From JAGRKR01 sp041397725 (lineage in GTDB: Bacteria; Pseudomonadota; Alphaproteobacteria; Rhizobiales; Hyphomicrobiaceae): DNA of 58,184 nucleotides. Positions 15,112 through 23,902 of the stretch are shown one piece after another. The notes beneath the pieces are model-generated. The model ran no database searches. It worked only from the letters and a program-made list of their open reading frames with translations, and had not been told where the DNA came from. Where the stretch lies: NCBI GenBank assembly GCA_041397725.1, contig JAWKVZ010000010.1, positions 1-58,184 of the forward strand, given 5' to 3'. Positions within the stretch are counted from its first letter, which is position 1. The number at the start of each line of letters is the position of its first letter. Made by a program: the position numbers and the translations under genes.

Positions 15112-16338
15112 ATGCCGACGACGAGACTGACGGGCTGGCTCGAACACCGCCTCGGCGAGCTCGAGGCATCCGGCCGCAGCAAAGGCGCGGAAGCCGTATT
15201 CTCCGGCGTCGTTCCGGCGGGCGGCGGCCGCGGGCCGCGCTACCGTCTCGAAGGGCACGGCGACAGGCCGTTCCTGCGGATGAACTCGAACGGCTATCTC
15301 GGGCTTGCGCTCGCCACTGCCGTGCGGGACGCGGAGGACGCAGCCGTGCGCCGCTTCGGCTCCGGCCCCGGCGCCGTCCGCTTCATCAGTGGCACCTGGT
15401 CGCCCCATGTCGCACTCGAGCAGCGCCTCGCACGCTTCCACGGGCGCGCAGCCGGCATGCTGTTCAGCTCGGCCTACGCCACGGTGATGGGCAGCCTGCC
15501 GCCGCTGGTCAGCGAGCGCACGGCGATCATCAGCGACGCCCTCAATCACAACTGCATCATCAACGCGACGGCGCTATCGCGCCCGCGCCGCAAGCTCATC
15601 TACCGCCATCTCGACCTCGACGAGCTCGACCGCCACCTCGACGCGGCAGCGGCGGATTGCGAGCGGGCCATCGTCGTGACGGACGGCGTCTTCAGCATGC
15701 GCGGCGATCACGCGCCGCTCGACCGCATCATGGAAATCGTCGAGAGACACGACCCGCGCTTTCGCGAGAACATCATCGTGGTCGTCGATGATTCCCACGG
15801 CGTGGGGGCCTTCGGCGCCACCGGGCGCGGCAGCGAGGAAGTGTGCGGCGGTCGGCCCGTCGACATCCTGATCGGCACGCTCGGCAAGGCGTTCGGCGTC
15901 AATGGCGGCTATCTCGTCGCCTCGGCCGAGATCGTTCGCTACCTGCGCGAGACTTCGCCGTTCTACATCTACTCGAACCCCATCACACCGGCCGAGGCAG
16001 CGGCGGCCGAGGCGGCCGTCGCCATCGTCGACAGCGCCGAGGGTGTCGGGCTGCTCGCCCATCTCGGCGCCATGACACGGCGCTTTCGCGACGGGCTCAC
16101 GCAGCTCGGCATCGAGACGCTCGACGGGCGGCATCCGGTCGTGCCGGCGATGGTGCGTGACACGCAACGCACGTCGCGGCTCGTCGCGCATCTCAAGCAG
16201 AACGGCATTCTGGCGACAGGTCTCAACTATCCGGTCGTCCCGAGGGGCGATGAGGAAATCCGCTTCCAGATCTCGGCCGACCACACCCCCGGGGACATCG
16301 ACGAGGCGCTGGCGGTTCTCGCGCGCTTCACAGACTGA
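15112..16338 (+). CDS. kbl: Glycine C-acetyltransferase (2-amino-3-ketobutyrate CoA ligase)
   Basis: This 408-residue PLP enzyme of the alpha-oxoamine synthase family cleaves 2-amino-3-ketobutyrate with CoA to glycine and acetyl-CoA. Visible features are the NGYLGLA segment, SGTWSPHVALEQRLARFHGR, DSHGVGAFGATGRG and the PLP lysine K259 in TLGKAFGVNGGY. The start at 15112 has a GGGAG Shine-Dalgarno. It forms the threonine-degradation operon with the preceding dehydrogenase. KBL and 7-keto-8-aminopelargonate or serine palmitoyl transferases share this fold, but the tdh-type neighbour decides for Kbl. Confidence 0.88.
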   Translation: MPTTRLTGWLEHRLGELEASGRSKGAEAVFSGVVPAGGGRGPRYRLEGHGDRPFLRMNSNGYLGLALATAVRDAEDAAVRRFGSGPGAVRFISGTWSPHVALEQRLARFHGRAAGMLFSSAYATVMGSLPPLVSERTAIISDALNHNCIINATALSRPRRKLIYRHLDLDELDRHLDAAAADCERAIVVTDGVFSMRGDHAPLDRIMEIVERHDPRFRENIIVVVDDSHGVGAFGATGRGSEEVCGGRPVDILIGTLGKAFGVNGGYLVASAEIVRYLRETSPFYIYSNPITPAEAAAAEAAVAIVDSAEGVGLLAHLGAMTRRFRDGLTQLGIETLDGRHPVVPAMVRDTQRTSRLVAHLKQNGILATGLNYPVVPRGDEEIRFQISADHTPGDIDEALAVLARFTD

Positions 16339-16373
16339 GCCGCGACGGGGTCACGGGGAGAGGGAAGCGCGTC

Positions 16374-17858
16374 TCAGGCCTCGTCGAGGCGGGCCTCGAT
16401 GGCGCGCACCAGCGTCTTCAGGACCTTGATGCGCGCGTACTGCTTGTCGTTGGCCTCGACGAGCGTCCATGGCGCGTAGGAGGTCGACGTGCGGTCGACC
16501 ATCTCGCACACCGCCGCCTCGTAGGCGTCCCACTTCTCCCGATTGCGCCAGTCCTCCTCGGTCAGCTTGAAGCGCTTGAACGGCGACGTCTCGCGCGCCT
16601 TGAAGCGCTTCAACTGCTCGTCCGCACTGATTGCCAGCCAGAACTTCGCTACGACCAGACCGTGCTCGTCGAGGTCTCGCTCGAAATCGGCGATTTCGGC
16701 GTAGGCGCGCTGCCAGTCGTGGGGTGCCGCGAACCCCTCGACCCGCTCGACGAGGACGCGCCCGTACCACGACCGGTCGTAAATGGCGAAGAAGCCCTTC
16801 ATGGGCAAATGCCGCCAGAAGCGCCAGAGATAGGGCAGCCGCTTCTCCTCGTCGCTCGGCGCGGCGATCGAGATCGTCCGGTAGAAGCGCGCGTCGAGAG
16901 CTCCCGTGACGCGCCGGATCGCGCCGCCTTTGCCGGCAGCATCGCTGCCTTCGAAGACGCAGACGACGCCGGAACGCCGGAAGCGCTTCTCGCGCGAGAG
17001 CTTGTTGAGGCGGCCCTGCCATTTCTCCAGCGCCTGCGCGTACTCTTTCCCCTTGAGCGTCCTGTCGAGGTCGAGCGCGCGGATGACGTTGAGCCCGTCG
17101 AGCGCGTGCGTCGTTTCGGCGGGCGTGGCGCGCGCCTTCTTCGCCGCGGCGGGCCGAGCGGCTCGCAGAGCCCCGAGCACATGCTCGCCGACGCTGAGCG
17201 AGCGGTATCTCGGTTCGTAGCCGGGCACGACGATCCAGGGCGCCTCGACGGTCGAGGTCTCCCGCAGGAAGTCCTCGCTGACCGCGACGAAGTCGTCGTA
17301 GAGCGCGAACCGCTTCACCTCCTCCTTGGGGACACGCCAGCGCGTTCTTGGATTGCCCCTGAGCTCCTGCATGCGCTGGCGCTGCTGCGACTTCGAGAGA
17401 TGGAACCAGAACTTGAGCAGCACCACGCCCTCGGCGACGAGCATGCGCTCGAAGCGCTGGATCTCCTCGAGATGCCGCACGAAGTCGCCGCGCGACATGC
17501 GCCCCTGCACATGCTCGATGATCGGCATGGTGTGCCAGGCGCCGAAGAACACGCCGATCTTGCCCCTCGGCGGCAAGGCCCGCCAGAACCGCCACATGCG
17601 GGGCCGGGCGCTCTCCTCGTCGGTCGGCGGCGGGAAGGCCTGCACCTCGATCTGGCGCGGGTCCATCCAGGCGTTGAGCAGGTTGACCGTCTCGCCCTTG
17701 CCGGCACCGTCCACGCCCGCGATCAGGATCAGGACCGCCCGGTCCTTCCTCTGGAAGAGGTCGTATTGGGCGTTGAGCAGTTCGGTGCGCAACGTCCCTT
17801 CGCGCGCGTCGTAGTCGGTCTTGGAGATCCTGTGATCGAGATTGGCGGATTCGAACAT
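16374..17858 (-). CDS. pap: Polyphosphate:AMP phosphotransferase (double PPK2 domain)
   Basis: This 494-residue protein contains two PPK2 domains in tandem, the architecture of Pap, which makes ADP from AMP and polyphosphate. The first Walker A is GVDGAGKGET and the second GSDAAGKGGA. Each is followed by PPPTDEE- or APSDEEKR-type and FWRxLPxxG segments and a lid motif (second domain: DRSWYGRVLVERVEGFA). The first domain has FFGAWHTMPI in place of the latter, as in other two-domain members. The ATG at 17858 (MFESANLDH) matches family N-termini; in-frame starts at 17906 and 17966 exist. Confidence 0.88.
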   Translation of the reverse strand: MFESANLDHRISKTDYDAREGTLRTELLNAQYDLFQRKDRAVLILIAGVDGAGKGETVNLLNAWMDPRQIEVQAFPPPTDEESARPRMWRFWRALPPRGKIGVFFGAWHTMPIIEHVQGRMSRGDFVRHLEEIQRFERMLVAEGVVLLKFWFHLSKSQQRQRMQELRGNPRTRWRVPKEEVKRFALYDDFVAVSEDFLRETSTVEAPWIVVPGYEPRYRSLSVGEHVLGALRAARPAAAKKARATPAETTHALDGLNVIRALDLDRTLKGKEYAQALEKWQGRLNKLSREKRFRRSGVVCVFEGSDAAGKGGAIRRVTGALDARFYRTISIAAPSDEEKRLPYLWRFWRHLPMKGFFAIYDRSWYGRVLVERVEGFAAPHDWQRAYAEIADFERDLDEHGLVVAKFWLAISADEQLKRFKARETSPFKRFKLTEEDWRNREKWDAYEAAVCEMVDRTSTSYAPWTLVEANDKQYARIKVLKTLVRAIEARLDEA

Positions 17859-17906
17859 CGCGTCTGCAGCGTCCTTGCGTTGCCGCTGACGGTTGCCGGC
17901 AGACAT

Positions 17907-18315
17907 GCCGCCACCGCCCGGCGTCGATCGACTCGTCCACGTCAGGCTACGTCCCCCGACCCACACCTGTCATCGGTCCCGCGCCGCCTCAGCAGGACCG
18001 GTCCGAAATACCGCTGTCGGATGATGCGACGGCGTTGCGACATCCGAGTGTCGGCAATGGGCACCGGGACCGGCAAAGCCCGCCAAACCGCCTGCGTCAT
18101 CCCACAGAAGCAACCTGAAAGTCACCTGCAAGGAGCGTCCCGGGATTTCCCAGGCGGATGGAGACAAAGCAGAATTCTTTCATTGTGTTACTTACTTATA
18201 CTCAAGTCCGACACTTCCGCCTCAACTTCGGACAGATTGTCGCAATACGTTAGCAACAGCTTGCTTTTCCATAGCTCCATCGCCTCTATCCCCGCGCTGA
18301 GTTAACAAGTACGGG
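17907..18315. promoter_or_regulatory. Intergenic region with AT-rich promoter zone
   Basis: No gene is supported here. Positions 18170-18310 are AT-rich and contain a TATACT (18197-18202) that could be the -10 element of the downstream secreted-protein gene. A convincing -35 is not visible. Confidence 0.35.
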
Positions 18316-18927
18316 ATGGACCAGATGAAGTGGTTTGCGTTGGGCCTTGCAGCCCTTATTGGAATTGTCTTCGCCACACCGGACGCGGAGGCGCGTCGCT
18401 ACAAGGGCGAGCGTACAATCGAGGGACGAAAGGCGACACACAAGCGGACCTATCGCACGCGGACGACACGCCTGCGCAAGGTGCGCCGCAGCTACCGCTC
18501 GACACGCGCACATCGCCGCCAGCACTATCGCTCACGCGCCAGCCACCGCCGCTATGCACGGCCTGACGGCTACCGGCGCGCCTACACACGCACCGCCCGC
18601 TACACCCGCACATCGCGCCGCGAAGGCACCTTGCGCCTGACCAGCCTCGGCAGGCACAGCGGCGTCGGCGCCCGCCCGCGCAAGTGGTGCGGCTGGTGGA
18701 TGCGCACCCAGCTCGGCGGCGGTCCGGAGTTCAACGTCGCCTGGAACTGGCGCAAGTACGGCAGCCCGACGGGGCCCCAGGTGGGCGCCGTGGTCGTCTG
18801 GCGTCACCACGTCGGCATCATCACGGGCCAGGCCTCCAACGGCCGCTGGATCGTGAAGTCCGGCAATGACGGGGGCCGCGTGCGTGAGCGCGCCCGCTCG
18901 GTCGCCGGGGCCGTCTTCCGCATCTGA
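18316..18927 (+). CDS. Secreted CHAP-like peptidase with Arg/Tyr-rich linker
   Basis: The 203-residue product has an N-terminal signal peptide (KWFALGLAALIGIVFATPDAEA), then a very basic linker of about 80 residues rich in Arg, Tyr, Thr and His. The C-terminal domain resembles the small TIGR02594/CHAP-like group. It keeps a candidate catalytic Cys in RKWCGWWMRTQLGG and His in VVVWRHHVGIITG, followed by KSGNDGGRVRERARSV. Such domains hydrolyse peptidoglycan amide bonds. The linker could bind the envelope, DNA or polyanions. A second ATG at 18325 with better Shine-Dalgarno spacing is a likely alternative start. Enzyme activity is inferred. Confidence 0.75.
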   Translation: MDQMKWFALGLAALIGIVFATPDAEARRYKGERTIEGRKATHKRTYRTRTTRLRKVRRSYRSTRAHRRQHYRSRASHRRYARPDGYRRAYTRTARYTRTSRREGTLRLTSLGRHSGVGARPRKWCGWWMRTQLGGGPEFNVAWNWRKYGSPTGPQVGAVVVWRHHVGIITGQASNGRWIVKSGNDGGRVRERARSVAGAVFRI

Positions 18928-19074
18928 CACAGGCCACCGGGAACCTCGTCGCCGCGGACGGCACGCGCAAGCGTGACCGGCCGCGGCGCTCGCATGCCAG
19001 GTCACGATGAGTTGGGCCGCGCGCCTCTGCCTGCGCCGGACGCGCGGAGAGCTTTCCTCGAGGGGGTGGCCGCT

Positions 19075-19692
19075 CTAGCGGGCCAGCTCGCGCAGGCCGC
19101 GGCGGATGAGCTTGGCGGTATCGGCCTCCGCACCGAGCTCCTTGTGCGCCACGGCGATCGCCTGGCTGGCCTGCCCGGGGTTGTAGCCGAGATTGACCAG
19201 CGCCGATATCGCCTCCGCCGAGGCATTGCCGTCGGCGGGCGCGGCACGATCGCGTGCGCCCGTCGCCGGGACCACGAGACCGGCCACCGACAGCGCCGGC
19301 GCCTTGTCCTTGAGCTCCGCCACGATCCGCTGCGCGAGCTTCTTGCCGACGCCGGGGGCCTCCGCCACGGCCGCCCAGTCCTGGAGCGCAATGGCATTGG
19401 CCAGTTCCTGAGGACCGAGCGTGCCGAGAACGCCAAGCGCCACCTTGGCGCCGACGCCCTGAATGGACTGGAGCGTGCGAAACCAGGTTCGCTCGACCTC
19501 GCTCGCGAAGCCGAACAGGCGGATGGCGTCCTCGCGGACGTGCGTGTCGATGGTGAGCGAGACCTCGCCGCCGAGCGTCAGGCTGCGCAGGGTGCGCGAG
19601 GACAGCTGTACCTCGTAGCCGACGCCATTGACGTCGATGATGGCGTGGCTCTCGCCGATAGCATCGACCTTGCCTCTGAGTTTGCCGATCAA
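19075..19692 (-). CDS. ruvA: Holliday junction branch migration protein RuvA
   Basis: This 205-residue RuvA binds Holliday junctions as a tetramer and targets the RuvB motor. The N-terminal OB-fold begins MIGKLRGKVDAIGESHAIID. Two helix-hairpin-helix regions follow (IQGVGAKVALGVLG and APGVGKKLAQRIVAEL). The C-terminal RuvB-binding domain has EAISALVNLGYNPGQASQAI. Its ATG overlaps the stop of ruvC by four bases. No ruvB follows; the next gene downstream is convergent. Confidence 0.97.
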   Translation of the reverse strand: MIGKLRGKVDAIGESHAIIDVNGVGYEVQLSSRTLRSLTLGGEVSLTIDTHVREDAIRLFGFASEVERTWFRTLQSIQGVGAKVALGVLGTLGPQELANAIALQDWAAVAEAPGVGKKLAQRIVAELKDKAPALSVAGLVVPATGARDRAAPADGNASAEAISALVNLGYNPGQASQAIAVAHKELGAEADTAKLIRRGLRELAR

Positions 19693-20207
19693 GCGCGGGC
19701 CTCCCTGGCAAGGCGCGCCGCCGGTGAACTGCGATGGCTGGCATGGCAGATGGCGATGGCGAGCGCGTCGGCCTCGTCTGCGGAGTCGAACTTCGCCTTG
19801 GGCAGCAGGAAGCCGACCATGGCCTGTACCTGCCGCTTCTCGCCATGCCCGGCCCCGGTCACGGTCTTCTTGATGACGTTCGGCGCATACTCGCTGACGG
19901 CGATGCCCTTGAGCGCCGGCACCAGCAGCGCGATGCCGCGGGCCTGACCCAGCTTCAGCGTCGCACGGGCATCCTTGTTGACGAACGTCTCCTCGACAGC
20001 CGCTTCACGCGGAGCGAAAGCGGCGAGCACACTCGACAGCCCCTCGTAGATCTCGCGGAGGCGGTAGGCGAGCGTCTCGTCCGATTGGGAGGTGATGTGA
20101 CCGCTCGCGACGTAGGCGAGCCGGACGCCATCCGACTCGACCACGCCCCAGCCCGTGCGGCGCAGCCCCGGATCTATGCCGATAATGCGAATCGAGTTTC
20201 CCATCAT
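19689..20207 (-). CDS. ruvC: Crossover junction endodeoxyribonuclease RuvC
   Basis: This 172-residue Holliday junction resolvase has the RNase H-like acidic residues: D12 in IIGIDPGLRRTGWG, the Glu in AAVEETFVNKDA and the C-terminal Asp residues in SADEADALAIAICH. It cleaves symmetrically at four-way junctions in the RuvABC pathway. The start is MMGNS, so translation may begin at either Met. It is separated from yebC, its usual upstream neighbour, by a small convergent membrane-protein gene. Confidence 0.97.
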   Translation of the reverse strand: MMGNSIRIIGIDPGLRRTGWGVVESDGVRLAYVASGHITSQSDETLAYRLREIYEGLSSVLAAFAPREAAVEETFVNKDARATLKLGQARGIALLVPALKGIAVSEYAPNVIKKTVTGAGHGEKRQVQAMVGFLLPKAKFDSADEADALAIAICHASHRSSPAARLAREARA

Positions 20208-20285
20208 GCGCCCTGGATAGCATGTCCGGCGTCTGGCATCCTCCGCTCACGGGAGCGCGCACAGAGATATCGGCGGGAGAGCGAG

Positions 20286-20609
20286 ATGAGACACCCGATT
20301 CTACTGATGGCCGGCGTCACAATCATCATCGTGGCGCTGCTCATGCGCCGCTGGGCCGGCCGCAACAGCGTCACGGACTTGGCCGTCGACGCGGCCTGGG
20401 ACGTGGCGCGCCGGCGCGGCAAGGGCTTCGCAGAGACGGACATGGGCCGTCACCTCGACGAGGTTCGCGCCGGCTCGCACGTCGGCCGCGCACGCAAGAT
20501 CGCCGGGCTCGGTATCCGGCACGTGATCGCGCAGATCGTCGGCAAGCTGGCGCTTGCCGGCCTGCTCGGCGGCGCCGGGCTGACGGCCGCCGCCTTCCTG
20601 CTCAAGTAG
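20286..20609 (+). CDS. Small membrane protein, unknown function
   Basis: This 107-residue protein has a hydrophobic N-terminus (ILLMAGVTIIIVALLM) and a second hydrophobic stretch near the C-terminus (LALAGLLGGAGLTAAAFLL), with a charged middle. The start is supported by a GGGAG Shine-Dalgarno. It is transcribed opposite to its neighbours ruvC and yebC, breaking that otherwise common gene run. I do not recognise a family. Confidence 0.6.
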   Translation: MRHPILLMAGVTIIIVALLMRRWAGRNSVTDLAVDAAWDVARRRGKGFAETDMGRHLDEVRAGSHVGRARKIAGLGIRHVIAQIVGKLALAGLLGGAGLTAAAFLLK

Positions 20610-20652
20610 TCGGTCCGGTCGTCGGTGCGAATAACCGGGCTCGCGCGTCGGC

Positions 20653-21402
20653 TCAGGCCGCCGTCAGTTTGGCCAGGACCTCCTGGTCCACCTCGAAATT
20701 CGAGTAGACGGCCTGCACGTCGTCGTCGTCCTCGAGCGTGGCGATGAGCTTGAGGATGCTCCGGGCCTGCTCCTCGTCGACGGGCGCCGATACCTGCGGC
20801 CGCCACTCGGGCTTCACCGAGGTCGGCGCGCCGAGCGACTTCTCGAGGGCTGCCGCGACGGCGCCGAGGCCGTCGAAGGCGCACGTGACGATGTGGCCGT
20901 TGGCATCCGACTGCACGTCGTCGGCGCCCGCCTCGATGGCGGCCTCGAGCACCGCGTCTGCGGTTCCGGCATCCGGCGCGAAGACGATCTCGCCGACGCG
21001 CGCGAACATGTGCGAGACGGCGCCGGTGGAGCCGAGATTGCCGCCGTGCTTGGTGAAGGCCGCCCGTACGCCGCCGCCCGTGCGGTTGCGGTTGTCGGTC
21101 AGGGTCTCGACGATGACGGCGACGCCGCCGGGGCCGTAGCCTTCGTAGCGGATGGCCTCATAGGCCTCGGAGTCGCCGCCCTGCGCCTTCTTGATCGCCC
21201 GCTCGATGTTGTCCTTGGGCATGTTCTCGGCGCGCGCATTCTGGATGGCGAGCCGCAGCTTGGGGTTCGAGTCGACGTCCGGACTGCCTTCCTTCACCGC
21301 GACGGTGATCTCGCGCACGAGCTTCGAGAAGACCTTGGAGCGCGCTTTGTCCTGGCGCCCCTTCCGGTGCATGATGTTCTTGAATTGCGAATGACCTGCC
21401 AT
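20653..21402 (-). CDS. yebC: YebC/PmpR family protein
   Basis: This 249-residue member of the YebC family begins with the signature AGHSQFKNIMHRKGRQD and contains NPKLRLAIQNARAENMPKDN and EGYGPGGVAVIVE. Family members have been described as transcriptional regulators and more recently as factors easing ribosome stalling at polyproline-type sequences. The start at 21402 was chosen because the conserved MAGHSQFKN sequence begins there; the upstream extension is unconserved. Confidence 0.95.
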   Translation of the reverse strand: MAGHSQFKNIMHRKGRQDKARSKVFSKLVREITVAVKEGSPDVDSNPKLRLAIQNARAENMPKDNIERAIKKAQGGDSEAYEAIRYEGYGPGGVAVIVETLTDNRNRTGGGVRAAFTKHGGNLGSTGAVSHMFARVGEIVFAPDAGTADAVLEAAIEAGADDVQSDANGHIVTCAFDGLGAVAAALEKSLGAPTSVKPEWRPQVSAPVDEEQARSILKLIATLEDDDDVQAVYSNFEVDQEVLAKLTAA

Positions 21403-21703
21403 CGACGTCTCGTCCGGATCTGGGGTGGTGGTGGGGTTCGCCACCTTATACGTCCGCAGGCTCGCGAAATCCATGGGGTGCCACTTCGGCACGCCAGTTA
21501 ACGCTTTATTAATACTTTGGGCCTAGCTTGCAGACAGGATGCATTACATCCTTGTGCCGCGCCTGCTGCCCAGCGGCGGCACTACGGAGGCCAGGGAGTA
21601 TCGAGCTTCCGACATTCGTGCCGACGAGGCGGGTCGCATTTCGCTTCGGGCACGCATCAAGACAGACAGCGGGATGCTGTCACGAAAGAGCCAGACCTCT
21701 TTC
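21403..21703. other. Intergenic region upstream of yebC
   Basis: No gene is supported here. It includes an AT-rich block near 21497-21515 that may hold the yebC promoter on the minus strand, and a small dyad (GACAGC/GCTGTC) at about 21665-21681 after the phosphoesterase gene. Confidence 0.35.
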
Positions 21704-22528
21704 TCATCTGACCCAGAATTGCGGCTCGGTAGGTCTCAGGACCCCACCGAGCCGCAAGGGTCCGACGGCCGTTGCCAGCCCTGTCCCGTCATCCACCTCG
21801 ACCGCGAGACCGCAGATCGTAGCCGGCCCCATGGCCGGCTCGAACCGTCCGCTCGGAATGCGGGTCAGAAAGCGGTGGATCGGCTCGTCGGTGGTCATGC
21901 CGAGCACCGAGTTGTAGTCACCGCACATCCCGACGTCGGACATGTACGCCGTGCCGCCGGGAAGGATGTGATCGTCAGCGGTAGGCGCATGGGTGTGCGT
22001 ACCGACGACGAGCGTCGCGCGCCCGTCCACGAAATGTCCCAGCGCCTGCTTTTCCGATGTCGCCTCGGCGTGGAAGTCGATGATCGCGACGTCGGCGCCC
22101 CCCTTGAGCCTGCAGGACGAGAGCTCCCGGTCGACGGCCCGGAACGGACAGTCGAGCTCGGCCATGAAGACCCGCCCCATGACATTGGTCACCAGCACAT
22201 CGGCGCCGTTGCGTGCCTTGAAGAGGCCGACGCCGCGCCCTGGCGTGCCGGCCGGAAAGTTGAGCGGGCGCAGCATGCGCTCGTGTCGCCCGATGAAGAC
22301 CAGCGCCTCCCGCTGGTCCCAGACGTGATTGCCGGTCGTCACCACGTCGGCGCCGGCGTCGAGCAGATCCACCAGGATGCTCTCGGTTATGCCGAACCCG
22401 CCGGCCGAATTCTCACCGTTGACCACGACGAAATCGAGATCGTAGCGTCGGCGCAGCTCGGGCAGCGCACCAATCACCGCATTGCGCCCGGAGCGCCCGA
22501 CGACATCACCGAGAAACAGCAGGCGCAC
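21704..22528 (-). CDS. YmdB-type metallophosphoesterase (TIGR00282 family)
   Basis: This 274-residue calcineurin-like phosphoesterase has LLFLGDVVGRSGR (metal Asp), VVNGENSAGGFGIT, TTGNHVWDQRE and the C-terminal VVGTHTHAPTADDHILPGGTAYMSD (read as successive motifs). Bacillus YmdB, of the same family, hydrolyses cyclic nucleotides and affects RNA turnover; the role in alphaproteobacteria is unknown. It follows the 5-FCL gene by six bases, so the two form an operon. Confidence 0.9.
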   Translation of the reverse strand: MRLLFLGDVVGRSGRNAVIGALPELRRRYDLDFVVVNGENSAGGFGITESILVDLLDAGADVVTTGNHVWDQREALVFIGRHERMLRPLNFPAGTPGRGVGLFKARNGADVLVTNVMGRVFMAELDCPFRAVDRELSSCRLKGGADVAIIDFHAEATSEKQALGHFVDGRATLVVGTHTHAPTADDHILPGGTAYMSDVGMCGDYNSVLGMTTDEPIHRFLTRIPSGRFEPAMGPATICGLAVEVDDGTGLATAVGPLRLGGVLRPTEPQFWVR

Positions 22529-22534
22529 CGTGGA

Positions 22535-23122
22535 TCATCCCTCGAATTGTCTGGCGCCCGATGGGGTCAGAACCCAATCGAGGCGTTGATCGTAGTCGGC
22601 CACCGGCACGTCCGCCAGCTCCTGCTCGTCGAAGGCCAGCCCCACGACGACGACAGGTCCGGCCCGCCGCAGCGCCGCCAGCGTACGGTCGTAGAAGCCT
22701 CCGCCATAGCCGAGGCGATGTCCGCGGGCATCAAAAGCGAGCAATGGTGCAAGGACGACGTCCGGGCGCACCTCGGCGGCCGACGGCAACGGCTCGCGGA
22801 TGCCCCATACACCACGGCCCAGCGCGTCCCCCGGTGACCAAGCGCGGAAGACGAGCGGCTGCCCCTTGCCCACCACGACGGGCAGAGCCAGCTTCCAGCC
22901 CCCGCCCGCCAGTCGCTCGAGCAACGGCCGCGTATCGATTTCGGAGCCCATGGAATGGAAACCCGAGGCCGTCCGTCCGTGGCGCCCCGGCAGAAAGGCA
23001 AGGCCTCGGTTGGCGATCGCGGCAGCAGCAGCCGCGGCGCCTGCTGCGTGGACTGCCGTCCGCCGCGCCTCGCACTCGATCCTCAGCCGCGCCTTCTCGG
23101 CCCTCAGGTCCTCACTCGCCAT
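22535..23122 (-). CDS. 5-formyltetrahydrofolate cyclo-ligase
   Basis: This 195-residue enzyme converts 5-formyl-THF to 5,10-methenyl-THF with ATP. Recognised parts are the N-terminal LRAEKARLRIECEARR helix, FHSMGSEIDTRPLLERL and the signature RLGYGGGFYDRTLAALR, followed by VGLAFDEQEL. The start at 23122 (MASEDLRAEKARLR) fits the family. Its usual position, close to zapA and 6S RNA, is kept here apart from one inserted membrane-protein gene. Confidence 0.93.
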   Translation of the reverse strand: MASEDLRAEKARLRIECEARRTAVHAAGAAAAAAAIANRGLAFLPGRHGRTASGFHSMGSEIDTRPLLERLAGGGWKLALPVVVGKGQPLVFRAWSPGDALGRGVWGIREPLPSAAEVRPDVVLAPLLAFDARGHRLGYGGGFYDRTLAALRRAGPVVVVGLAFDEQELADVPVADYDQRLDWVLTPSGARQFEG

Positions 23123-23231
23123 CGGCGCTTTAGAGCAAATCGCTCGTCCGACGGCAAGCGCACGACACGCGGCATGACGGCTTTTGCGCGGGCTCTGCCG
23201 AGGGGTGCCGAACCGCTGGCTCTCGCCAGCC

Positions 23232-23657
23232 TCAGTCACGCAGGGATTTGATCCCACTCCACAGGCCGGCGAGCGCCATCGCCCCGATCAAGCCCGTCAG
23301 CACCAGGAACGAGACCAGCCTGTTGGTCAGATGGGACATGCCGAAGCTCGTCGTCACGCTGGCCGGTCCGGATCCCGGGCTCTGCATCGCGCGCACGGAC
23401 TCACCACCCGGTCGCCCGAGCATGAGATACTCGATCCGTTGCGAGCCTCCGGCGAGTTGTCGACCCGTCAGCTTCACATTGCAGAAGGCGACGACGAAGA
23501 CGTACGTCTTGCACTTCGCCTCGTCGACCGCCACGCCGCGCGCCGGCACCAGGCTCTTGGCATCACGCCCGAAATCGGACATGAGCGGAGGCCCCAGGAG
23601 GTAAATGAGAAACGCACAAAGCGCTCCGAAGAAGAGTCCTGCCGCGATCTGTTTCAT
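23232..23657 (-). CDS. Membrane protein with two transmembrane segments, unknown function
   Basis: This 141-residue protein starts with a hydrophobic helix (IAAGLFFGALCAFLIYLLGPP) and ends with another (LVSFLVLTGLIGAMALAGL). The loop between them, about 75 residues, contains two cysteines (KCKTYVFVVAFCNVKL) and is probably periplasmic. A GGGGGG-type Shine-Dalgarno precedes the ATG. It lies between the 6S RNA region and the 5-FCL gene. No family is recognised. Confidence 0.65.
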   Translation of the reverse strand: MKQIAAGLFFGALCAFLIYLLGPPLMSDFGRDAKSLVPARGVAVDEAKCKTYVFVVAFCNVKLTGRQLAGGSQRIEYLMLGRPGGESVRAMQSPGSGPASVTTSFGMSHLTNRLVSFLVLTGLIGAMALAGLWSGIKSLRD

Positions 23658-23839
23658 GTTCCCCCCCTGCGGGATCGCCCCGCTGCAAACGTCTGTGGCG
23701 GCGGCCGTCCCTGGCCCGGCTCAGCCTGTAAGCGCGATACAGGATGATTCTTACAATTCGCTCAAGGATGGTCCGCCAGCGTCGCAACGCCGCGTACCGA
23801 CGGCGAGCCCCGAGCAGCCCGACCGATCGACAGCGGCAG

Positions 23840-23860
23840 GGCCGGGCGCTGCGCCCGGCC
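23840..23860 (-). terminator. Strong hairpin downstream of 6S RNA region
   Basis: The arms ggccgggcgc (23840-23849) and gcgcccggcc (23851-23860) form a near-perfect 10-bp stem. It lies just beyond the predicted 3' end of the 6S RNA on the minus strand. There is no long T-run. Confidence 0.4.
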
Positions 23861-23902
23861 GGCGGGATGACAGGAGGAAATGCAGAGCCGCCTGAGCCGT
23901 TG

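Noticed and set aside
21539..22837. 432-codon plus-strand frame over the YmdB-type and 5-FCL genes
   Set aside because: Both minus-strand genes have clear family motifs; this frame has none.
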